Source of the DNA: Acanthaster planci
Taxonomy: Eukaryota; Echinodermata; Asteroidea; Valvatida; Acanthasteridae
Length of the DNA: 36,825 bases
Reading direction: 5' to 3'
NCBI RefSeq assembly: GCF_001949145.1
Contig: NW_019091472.1
Coordinates: 369,665 to 406,489 of the forward strand
Made by a program: the position numbers and the translations under genes. Of the stretch, positions 32,901 through 36,825 are shown one piece after another (positions within the stretch are counted from its first letter, which is position 1; each line of letters starts with the position of its first letter). The notes below the pieces were generated by a model. It did no database searches and was not told the DNA's origin. It worked only from the letters and a program-made list of their open reading frames with translations.

Positions 32901-35900
32901 CACCTGTACCCGAGGAACCAATTGTAATTGCTGTTGCACCTGAAGGATGATGTGTTCCCATAAAAACATTAGATAGTCTTGGAAACTTCCTTAGTGAATT
33001 TGAATATATTTTCTTGTGTTGGCATTAACGTGTGTAGGCTTAAACCAGCTTCAGAGTGGTCTGCATAAACAACACATGAAGGATCTCTTTGTTGAGTTAT
33101 GTCTGACTGTTCCAGTGCGACTGAGTTCGTTACTGCCTTACCTACCTATGTTGATGGACCCACTAGTCTCTGCATTGAATGGATCGCAAACATTAGTGAG
33201 CCAGGTAAGATAACAGTTCTGTTTTCCCAGTAAAATTTTAGTACTTTCCACAAATTTCTTCTGAAACCTGACAGCTATCTATTCTGTTTAACCCCCACAT
33301 ACTAGCGACAGTGTGGCTTTGTGTGAGGATTAGTGCATACCACACATACATTCTATTCATCATGCGGCTGCTGGTTCAATGGGGCCTGCTGCTGGACAGG
33401 GCTTTGCATACTGGGCATACCACAGCCCAGCAGTCATGGTCAAAAGAATCCCAGCTTTAAAAAACAAGCATAGACATAACCGGCCTCTGTAAACGTTTAC
33501 TGCTTCGGTATCAAAATCCTTCCATTACTATTCTAACTCTTGTACATGTGCATTCATTGGTATTTTTGTTTTGGTGGACAGGGTCTACGGACGTTAGAGC
33601 TTTGTGTTGACAACCTGCAGCCTGATTTCTTGTATGAACATATCCAACCAGTCAGAGCAGAGCTCATGCAGGTAAGAACATTTCAATCAAGTAAGCTACT
33701 GGATTGATCATTTGAATAGGTTTAAGAACCTTCATAGCAATACTGTTAAGCAGATTCTGGTTAGCAGTATTTTCAATTTGACTTACTGCGAAATAAGTGT
33801 GGATTTATAAACAGATTCAGTTTTAACTTTTAACTTTTATATTAAAATAGTGACTGTGTATTTTCATTTTCTTTGCTGAAGGCGCTGTGGCGTACACTGC
33901 GAAACCGCAATGACAATATCGCCCATGTTGCCTTCCGTGTACTGGGAAAGTTTGGTGGTGGAAATCGCAAAATGCTGAAGGAGCCACAAAGGGTAAGATG
34001 ATACACTTACATTCAGCAAGGCTCTTTGATGTCAAAGTGGATTCTTTCTTGCTTGTTATTTCTATCCAAATCTATTGTCAGCAAAGTATTCTTTAACAGT
34101 TGTTAAATTCAAAGTGTTGTTGGGAAAAACCTGGCCAGTGTTGGGACATTGTGATATTGTGATTTGTCGTCATATATTGTTACAAGCTTTTATTTATATA
34201 CATTTGAAAATTAAGAAATGTTGATCCTCAAAATTCAAAACATTTCTACATTTTTTTAGAGAGCTAAATGACAGTTTTTTGTTTTATGAACACTCAAAAT
34301 TGTCAAAGAAAAGGAAAGTGCATGTTAGAGAATCAAAATGGATTTCCCATGATAAATATGTGTGATTGTGTGATTTTGAGTTCAAGTACCACAATAAAAG
34401 GTCAATGATAATAGGCTTCAATGAATTTAAACACAGAAGGTCCTCAAAAGCACTGTGTCATGCGAAAAGCGCAAATCAAAATCAAGGTGAAGCTAAAACA
34501 GGCAACAAAATTAACAAAGGCAAAACTTGTAGGTCAGCAAGGAGCATCACCTAGAGCAGAATGATGCGAGCATATAGACTAAGAACTCTGCTTCCAATGT
34601 CAATTTTTGAAGCTTCCACTCATTGTCAAGTAACTCAAGTTGAGAGAATGAACTCGTGTAATGGTTGAAATAGATCTGTGTTTGGAAAAAAAAAGAAAGT
34701 TAAGCTAAGAGTTTGAGTATTGATAGTGGTTATTGTTCTTCATTCAGCTTACCTACAAAGATGAGGATTCAGAAGGCCCATGCGTCAGTGTGTACTTCCC
34801 AGACCATAAAACACCAGTGCAGTTGCCTGTCAGCAAGGTAGGCATCATATTAAGGCCTGGTCTAAAGATCTTCAGGTTTTCACATGTTTGTAAAACGGAT
34901 GGTTGGAGATTCATCTGTGAACTGCTATTGGCATTTGAGCTCTGGCCTTATGTACATGTAGTTTCAATTTATTGAAATGAGCTGACAGGTTTTCAAAAAG
35001 TGTTAGGTATACATCCCTCATACGTCTGTGTTTGGAAATGGTTAATCCTGGTAGATGAAGTAAATATCACCATGATCCTGGGATATGTTGAAAACCCTGT
35101 TTTTATTGGTTGTTCCTTTCCTAAGGAACAACCAATTCCTTGATTTTTGGAAAGGAAAGCTGCAAAACATTGCAGATTTAATTTATGCATTATGAACATA
35201 CAAAGAGTTTTGGTGATGTAAAAAAAAGTTACGTTCAAAGTTTGGACAACGCTTATTCTGTCAATTTTTCAATAGGTAATAGAAACAGCTTTGAACAAGC
35301 TGAAATCTCCAAGTACAGAGCCATACTATCGTCGCCAAGCCTTTGAAGTCGTACGACATTTCATCATCAGTATGATGAATTTAGATGACACCAAACAGAG
35401 TCTGCAACAGTTACTGAGCCATTCTAGGTTGGTTGATGTAAATAAGATGGATTGGAGTAATTAAACTATCTGAGCCACACAGTCATAAACAGTCATTGGG
35501 TGCGTTCGATTAGCTTCCCTGAATACACCAGTGTTACACGCAAGGGAAGCCTCGAAATGAGGCTGATTGAACGCTGCAGTGTATTCGCCAAAGCATTCTG
35601 GGAAAAAGGTCAAGTCCCTGCCACGTTCCATCATTTCCATGCTCGAACAGTTTATCCGTGATGTCATTACACTCGGGCAGCCTCCAGAGACCCGCTCGCC
35701 AGCTGGGTTAGTGGTGGCTGACACCAGGGCAGGCACGAAGATCACGTGATGGCTAAATGAACGTTCTCGTGTAAGTTTGACTTACACATGTAAGCTAATC
35801 GAATGCACCCATTGGCGATTATCTGGACTTTTACAACTTGTTTAGCTCAGACAAAGTCTATTGGGACCAATACAGTGATGTTGGTAAGCATTCAGCAGAG

Positions 35901-36825
35901 ATATTGTGCTAACTATAGCAGAAAAATTGAGATAACCTGTAAGCATATCTAAGTGTGTAGGTCTGCTTATGGATGTATGTGCATGGAGATTTCCATGCCA
36001 TCTGTAGCACAAACCTTTGGATTAGACAAGTGCAATTACTTTTGAGATCTGTATGCTTTCCTGACTCTGTAAACACACAATTAAGGCTGTCCTTATCTGC
36101 TTGCTGAAAGGCTGAATGTCATACAACAGTGTACTTTATTTGTTTACTTCCTCTTATGCTGTCCTGGTCACATCAGTCATTTTGCAGCTTGAATGAATTC
36201 TACGAAACCTAAACACTTCTAATTGTTGTTGATTTCAGCATGACAACGGGTGATATTCCACATGTATCAAGCCACGCCTACAAGTGCCCCAACACACTGT
36301 CTAGGACTGCTTTTCAGCATGCGCTCACAGCCATGATTGGTAAGTTCATCCTCGGTGCAGTGTTTGTGTTGAATACAGTAGTCATATTCACGACCATTAC
36401 AAGAAATGGCAAAAATCAGTTCTGTTGAGAAACAGTCCAAGGTCCCAGGGGCCTAGAAAACTTACTTTCATGGAAAGGTTTTCATCCAGAAACAATCCAG
36501 CAACATACCTGTATAATGCTTGTTTTTCTGCAAAATGGTTTTTCTGCAAGATCTTCAAGTAAACTATTTCAGAGAAGTGTGATTCAAGTCCCCAGTAATT
36601 TTGTCTTTCTGAAAATCCCCCCCCCTGTTTTTTCTGAATAGCAGAACTGGCTAAATTGTGGAACTGGACAATCAATTGTAGTAACGATTGACGTATTAAG
36701 GAAAGAGGGTGGAAGTTTCACACATTTTGCTGGCCAACCAATGTAGCTATAGTCCTACAATCCAAGCACTTTAGTGCAGAGCAGTGCAAGAAATTTATTA
36801 GCAGCAAGAAATATATTGCATTCAA
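17838..36825 (+). CDS. TRRAP: TRRAP, N-terminal part (gene span, 3' end outside the window)
   Basis: Twenty-three coding exons (numbered 1-24, with exon 7 inferred in the gap) splice in phase into about 1,018 visible codons that follow vertebrate TRRAP block by block. Examples are MPTNETLRPYV, FIAAQIKTLSFLAF, VVCGVKTITWG, NSFLANPATSAT, KEPYNYFLLLRALFRSIGGG and MKDLFVELCLTVPVRLSSLL. TRRAP (yeast Tra1) is a roughly 3,800-residue PIKK-family pseudokinase that works in the nucleus as the activator-binding scaffold of SAGA and NuA4/TIP60 histone acetyltransferase complexes. The part seen here belongs to the N-terminal HEAT-repeat solenoid; FAT and pseudokinase domains should lie to the right. The start at 17838 is the first ATG after an AG acceptor, and its N terminus is not conserved. 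Exon(s) encoding roughly 60-70 residues are missing into the 484-N gap. Confidence 0.96.
17962..18963 (+). other. TRRAP intron 1, with TTAA-flanked foldback copies
   Basis: This 1.0-kb intron contains the small foldback pair at 18069-18176. The rest is AT-rich with no other recognisable feature. Confidence 0.7.
18069..18176. repeat. Two adjacent small foldback elements with CCCTAAC/TTAGGG ends
   Basis: Copy one (18069-18127) begins TTAACCCTAACATTCCTCAA and ends with its inverse GGATTGAGGAGGGTTAGGG then TTAA, with two mismatches between the arms. Copy two starts at the same TTAA (18124-18127), reads CCCTGACATTCCTCAATCCC, continues CCTGTTGGAGGACTGAGAAG, and loses its right end. Both match the 14532-14592 unit. 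Sharing one TTAA suggests insertion of one copy at the flanking TTAA of the other. Confidence 0.8.
18964..19013 (+). CDS. TRRAP: TRRAP coding exon 2
   Basis: The acceptor is CTTTTCAG and the donor GAG|GTATGT. The 50 bases plus one carried base give ADDNRLKAAQEISENFE; vertebrate TRRAP has EVSENFE at this position. The exon ends in phase 0. Confidence 0.92.
19014..19424 (+). other. TRRAP intron 2
   Basis: AT-rich intron with nothing recognisable. Confidence 0.8.
19425..19535 (+). CDS. TRRAP: TRRAP coding exon 3
   Basis: The acceptor is GCGCACAG and the donor CAG|GTTGGT; the exon is phase 0 at both ends. It encodes VILSSSQSGTFLEYAIPLFL then EKPYFIAEKPQQ, matching the FLEHIIPRFL and FLQEKPAQQ blocks of vertebrate TRRAP. 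Confidence 0.94.
19536..20348 (+). other. TRRAP intron 3
   Basis: This 0.8-kb intron shows no recognisable feature. The open frame running into exon 4 from 20220 is intron read-through and not coding. Confidence 0.75.
20349..20537 (+). CDS. TRRAP: TRRAP coding exon 4
   Basis: The acceptor is GGATTTCACAG and the donor GAG|GTTTGT; the exon is 63 codons, phase 0. It encodes LLLELLHRMPTNETLRPYV and ENEENVLVALRIIIELHKHY, nearly identical in pattern to vertebrate LEIIHRIPTNEHLRP and ENEENVLICLRIIIELHK. Confidence 0.97.
20538..20986 (+). other. TRRAP intron 4
   Basis: AT-rich intron with no recognisable feature. Confidence 0.8.
20987..21043 (+). CDS. TRRAP: TRRAP coding exon 5
   Basis: The acceptor is TCTCTTCTAG and the donor TTG|GTAAAT; the exon is 19 codons, phase 0. 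It encodes IHNFLQFVKNKFKEIPTNL, matching vertebrate IHHFLDFVKQIYKELP. Confidence 0.93.
21044..22048 (+). other. TRRAP intron 5
   Basis: This 1.0-kb intron is AT-rich. I see no repeat or ORF with support. Confidence 0.75.
22049..22177 (+). CDS. TRRAP: TRRAP coding exon 6 (divergent linker)
   Basis: The acceptor is TTTTTAACAG and the donor CAG|GTAAGG; the exon is 43 codons, phase 0. It encodes KSLDPGSSVSPPDPLNILPF, then VDRPGFACQTIITV and SQPDGTKSQ. It occupies the place of a poorly conserved, charged linker in vertebrate TRRAP, so the assignment rests on phase, splice sites and position more than on identity. Confidence 0.8.
22211..22479. mobile_element. MITE with 13-bp exact TIRs and TTAAT duplication
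   Basis: CAGGGTTCCTGCA at the left is exactly inverted at 22467-22479. TTAAT flanks both sides (22206-22210 and 22480-22484). The 269-bp body is made of repeated AAAGTCATGGAA-type phrases. It sits 33 bases inside TRRAP intron 6, close to the exon 6 donor. No ORF. It is a non-autonomous DNA transposon; I do not assign a superfamily. Confidence 0.85.
22783..23266. other. Assembly gap, 484 N, likely hiding TRRAP exon 7
   Basis: Exon 6 ends in phase 0, while exon 8 begins with only the last base of a codon. The missing coding piece must therefore be 3n+2 bases. In vertebrate TRRAP about 60-70 residues (a hydrophobic helix pair ending near the QVSAQA region) come between these exons. A single exon of about 190-210 bases would fit in the gap. 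Confidence 0.8.
23747..23843 (+). CDS. TRRAP: TRRAP coding exon 8
   Basis: The acceptor is GATCATTGCAG and the donor CAG|GTCTGA. It takes two bases from the missing exon and ends in phase 0. It encodes NKEMYVDFIAAQIKTLSFL and AFILRIYQ, almost the vertebrate sequence at this place. Confidence 0.95.
24182..24320 (+). CDS. TRRAP: TRRAP coding exon 9
   Basis: The acceptor is AATTCTTTCAG and the donor ACA|GTAAGT. It starts in phase 0 and ends with one base. It encodes LVKGMLGLFTNCPSEVAHL and RKELLIAARHILATDLRN, matching vertebrate TRRAP closely. Confidence 0.97.
24321..24963 (+). other. TRRAP intron 9
   Basis: AT-rich intron with nothing recognisable. The short open frame continuing past the exon 9 donor is read-through. 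Confidence 0.8.
24964..25042 (+). CDS. TRRAP: TRRAP coding exon 10
   Basis: The acceptor is AATTACCCAG and the donor CAG|GTAAAT. It enters with one carried base and leaves with two. It encodes KFVPTIDKLFDEAILVGNGT then TSKESL; vertebrate TRRAP has MDKLFDESILIGSG. Confidence 0.95.
25043..25553 (+). other. TRRAP intron 10
   Basis: AT-rich intron with no recognisable feature. Confidence 0.8.
25554..25758 (+). CDS. TRRAP: TRRAP coding exon 11
   Basis: The acceptor is TATATTACAG and the donor AAT|GTAAGT. It completes an Arg codon and ends in phase 0. It encodes RPLAYSTLADSVHHLRQHLP, then IQTVSCKLLLNLVECIR and QKSEQDGAN, strongly like vertebrate TRRAP. Confidence 0.97.
25759..26112 (+). other. 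TRRAP intron 11
   Basis: Short AT-rich intron with no recognisable feature. Confidence 0.8.
26113..26204 (+). CDS. TRRAP: TRRAP coding exon 12
   Basis: The acceptor is TCATTGCAG and the donor GTG|GTAAGA. It is phase 0 in and two bases out. It encodes AREILMHMLQVFVLKFKTIS then ENQLPVIFQK, matching the vertebrate LEVFVLKFHTIA block. The split codon becomes Cys on joining exon 13. Confidence 0.95.
26205..26584 (+). other. TRRAP intron 12
   Basis: Includes a C-rich run near 26420. No other feature is seen. Confidence 0.8.
26585..27003 (+). CDS. TRRAP: TRRAP coding exon 13 (proline-rich linker and conserved core)
   Basis: The acceptor is CATTTTAG and the donor ACTG|GTGAGT. The first half is low-complexity Ser/Gln then about 50 residues dominated by Pro, Thr and Ser (for example TPSTPAPSTPSLLPPPPTPS). 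The second half is VTDCRNLVKTVVCGVKTITW, a signature of TRRAP. Vertebrate TRRAP has a poly-Pro linker in the same place, so the low-complexity nature is conserved but the sequence is not. An antisense open frame at 26606-26872 is a by-product of the C-rich strand. Confidence 0.96.
27004..27610 (+). other. TRRAP intron 13
   Basis: AT-rich intron with nothing recognisable beyond a pyrimidine-rich 3' end. Confidence 0.8.
27611..27685 (+). CDS. TRRAP: TRRAP coding exon 14
   Basis: The acceptor is TACCTTGACAG and the donor ATG|GTGAGT. It enters and leaves with one base. It encodes DVQTFGQNKQFQPKETAVFV then DLVKY, like the vertebrate NKQLQPKET...LVKYA block. Confidence 0.95.
27706..28548. mobile_element. 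843-bp non-autonomous element with TTAA target duplication
   Basis: The left end AGAGCAATCCCAACGGTG and the inverted right end AGAGCAACTCCAACAGTG match at 15 of 18 positions. TTAA flanks both sides (27702-27705 and 28549-28552). TTAA duplications are known for piggyBac and Sola3-type transposons. The body contains a 58-bp tandem duplication (28199-28314) and no transposase-like ORF. It starts 20 bases after the exon 14 donor. Confidence 0.8.
28199..28314. repeat. 58-bp tandem duplication, two copies
   Basis: The unit starting AGCTCACTGTGTACATGCAC appears at 28199-28256 and 28257-28314 with only about two to three differences (GCTGCGTAGAC against GCTATGTGGAC). It lies inside the TTAA-flanked element. 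It contains CCGTTTCCACGG, a short inverted repeat. Confidence 0.9.
28549..29024 (+). other. TRRAP intron 14, remainder
   Basis: Right of the TTAA-flanked element the intron is AT-rich and shows nothing recognisable up to the exon 15 acceptor. Confidence 0.75.
29025..29152 (+). CDS. TRRAP: TRRAP coding exon 15
   Basis: The acceptor is CAAATCACAG and the donor GTG|GTAAGC. It completes an Ala codon and ends in phase 0. It encodes AMKALDIYQIQVAANGQTT and EKEVLEHFAGV, matching vertebrate ALDIYQVQ...NGQT and EKEVLEHFAGV. Confidence 0.97.
29153..29712 (+). other. TRRAP intron 15
   Basis: AT-rich intron with no recognisable feature. Confidence 0.8.
29713..29902 (+). CDS. TRRAP: TRRAP coding exon 16
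   Basis: The acceptor is CTACATGTAG and the donor GGAA|GTAAGT. It is phase 0 in and one base out. It encodes FTMMHQLTFREIFQTTIDF, NYALQIIANSFLANPATSAT and ILVEYLLQRMPEMG, highly similar to vertebrate TRRAP. The acceptor is formed by a TACATGTAG word, so one of the abundant TACATGTA-like words overlaps a splice site. Confidence 0.97.
29903..30808 (+). other. TRRAP intron 16 with dispersed GTTGGAATTTG motif
   Basis: The intron carries several copies of a roughly 24-base phrase, GTTGGA-TTTG--GGGTTGAGTAC (see 30597-30715). The rest is AT-rich. Confidence 0.7.
30597..30715. repeat. Short motif repeated in an intron (GTTGGAATTTG..GGGTTGAGTAC)
   Basis: Copies begin at 30597, 30639 and 30690, with further diverged copies at 30498 and 30151. 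Spacing is irregular (42 and 51 bases among the clustered three). It looks like a degenerate tandem array or fragments of one repeat. I do not know a function. Confidence 0.55.
30809..30903 (+). CDS. TRRAP: TRRAP coding exon 17
   Basis: The acceptor is TATTTCCTAG and the donor AAG|GTTAGA. It completes a Thr codon and ends in phase 0. It encodes SNLYLKLFKLVFGSVSLFAA and ENEQMLK, matching vertebrate TRRAP almost residue for residue. Confidence 0.97.
30904..32007 (+). other. TRRAP intron 17
   Basis: This 1.1-kb intron is AT-rich. A stretch at 31895-31965 (CCTCGGTCCTCC...TTGAGGAAGGTCAGGGTTAA) loosely resembles the small foldback family but is too diverged to call. Confidence 0.6.
32008..32173 (+). 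CDS. TRRAP: TRRAP coding exon 18
   Basis: The acceptor is TGACTGTGCAG and the donor AAG|GTAAGT. It is phase 0 in and one base out. It encodes PHLHKIVNRSMELATTAKEP, then YNYFLLLRALFRSIGGGSHD and LLYQEFLPLLPDLLQ, close to the vertebrate sequence throughout. Confidence 0.98.
32174..33037 (+). other. TRRAP intron 18
   Basis: This 0.86-kb intron shows no recognisable repeat or ORF. Confidence 0.8.
33038..33204 (+). CDS. TRRAP: TRRAP coding exon 19
   Basis: The acceptor is ACGTGTGTAG and the donor CAG|GTAAGA. It completes a Gly codon and ends in phase 0. It encodes LNQLQSGLHKQHMKDLFVEL, then PVRLSSLLPYLPMLMDPLV and SALNGSQTLVSQ, one of the most conserved blocks of TRRAP. Confidence 0.98.
33205..33581 (+). 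other. TRRAP intron 19
   Basis: No recognisable feature. Confidence 0.8.
33582..33671 (+). CDS. TRRAP: TRRAP coding exon 20
   Basis: The acceptor is TTGGTGGACAG and the donor CAG|GTAAGA; the exon is 30 codons, phase 0. It encodes GLRTLELCVDNLQPDFLYEH and IQPVRAELMQ, matching vertebrate TRRAP. Confidence 0.98.
33882..33992 (+). CDS. TRRAP: TRRAP coding exon 21
   Basis: The acceptor is TTTGCTGAAG and the donor AGG|GTAAGA; the exon is 37 codons, phase 0. It encodes ALWRTLRNRNDNIAHVAFRV then LGKFGGGNRKMLKEPQR; vertebrate TRRAP has ALWRTLRN and VLGKFGGSNRKMLKE. Confidence 0.98.
33993..34747 (+). other. TRRAP intron 21
   Basis: This 0.75-kb intron is AT-rich. Short open frames here have no support. 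Confidence 0.8.
34748..34837 (+). CDS. TRRAP: TRRAP coding exon 22
   Basis: The acceptor is CTTCATTCAG and the donor AAG|GTAGGC; the exon is 30 codons, phase 0. It encodes LTYKDEDSEGPCVSVYFPDH then KTPVQLPVSK. Identity to vertebrates is lower here; the QLP anchor and position support the call. Confidence 0.92.
34838..35275 (+). other. TRRAP intron 22
   Basis: Contains a short palindrome near 35110-35135 (GGTTGTTCCTTTCC paired with GGAACAACC). Nothing else recognisable. Confidence 0.75.
35276..35427 (+). CDS. TRRAP: TRRAP coding exon 23
   Basis: The acceptor is TTTTTCAATAG and the donor TAG|GTTGGT. It is phase 0 in and two bases out. It encodes VIETALNKLKSPSTEPYYRR then QAFEVVRHF and LLSHS, matching vertebrate AIETAL...EPYYRRQAWEV and LLAHP. 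Confidence 0.97.
35498..35810. mobile_element. 313-bp MITE with GGGTGCGTTCGATTAGCTT termini
   Basis: The left end GGGTGCGTTCGATTAGCTT and the inverted right end GGGTGCATTCGATTAGCTT match at 18 of 19 positions. ATT flanks both ends (35495-35497 and 35811-35813). The body is GC-richer than the surrounding intron and contains open frames on both strands that I regard as incidental. GGGTGCGTTCGATT-type termini occur on non-autonomous DNA transposons of many animals; the superfamily is uncertain (a 3-bp duplication would favour PIF/Harbinger-like). It lies in TRRAP intron 23. Confidence 0.8.
35811..36238 (+). other. TRRAP intron 23, remainder
   Basis: AT-rich sequence between the MITE and exon 24, with no recognisable feature. 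Confidence 0.75.
36239..36339 (+). CDS. TRRAP: TRRAP coding exon 24
   Basis: The acceptor is GTTGATTTCAG and the donor ATTG|GTAAGT. It completes a Ser codon and leaves one base. It encodes SMTTGDIPHVSSHAYKCPNT then LSRTAFQHALTAMI, matching the vertebrate IPNVIISHRYKAQDTPARKTF...ALT block in pattern. Confidence 0.93.
36340..36825 (+). other. TRRAP intron 24, 5' part (runs off the window)
   Basis: AT-rich with a C-run near 36618. No exon is seen before the window ends. Confidence 0.75.

Noticed and set aside
35567-35749. ORFs on both strands within the intron 23 MITE
   Set aside because: They lie inside a 313-bp non-autonomous element and show no transposase similarity.

Overview
This is animal nuclear DNA. 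It is AT-rich and intron-rich, with GT-AG introns of about 0.2 to 5.7 kb, many short non-autonomous transposons, and a strong excess of the palindromic word TACATGTA. Two conserved metazoan genes can be read exon by exon. I infer a marine or other aquatic invertebrate such as a lancelet, ambulacrarian, cnidarian or lophotrochozoan. The sequence does not settle which, and I name no species.

Left part, minus strand, about 14875 down to beyond position 1: the 5' half of a plexin-domain-containing (PLXDC/TEM7-like) membrane or secreted protein gene. Five coding exons join in phase: a signal-peptide exon, a spacer exon with a dibasic RNKR site, and three exons of the conserved PLXDC ectodomain. 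The rest of the gene lies left of the window. Its two large introns hold most of the transposon material: a decayed Penelope-like retroelement (about 10300-11745), two diverged inverted-repeat (foldback) blocks, a palindromic 28-bp minisatellite and several MITEs.

Middle, 14876-17837: a divergent intergenic region of about 3 kb that should contain the promoters of both genes. It also holds an unrecognised minus-strand ORF with a good start context (15897-16259) and an open plus-strand stretch next to the TRRAP start exon.

Right part, plus strand, 17838 to beyond 36825: the first part of TRRAP, the giant HEAT/TPR pseudokinase of the SAGA and NuA4/TIP60 histone acetyltransferase complexes. Twenty-three coding exons (about 3.06 kb of coding sequence, about 1,018 codons) are visible and in phase. 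One further exon or more must lie in the 484-base assembly gap (22783-23266). The middle and C-terminal parts, including the FAT and pseudokinase regions, lie to the right of the window.

I see no operon, defence island, CRISPR array or other obviously new system. The two genes have no evident functional link beyond their head-to-head layout. The items most worth following up are the small TTAA-flanked foldback elements with CCCTAA/TTAGGG ends, the TTAA-flanked 843-bp element, the other MITEs with readable target-site duplications, the hammerhead-like hairpin at the Penelope-like 3' end, and the unassigned ORF at 15897-16259.
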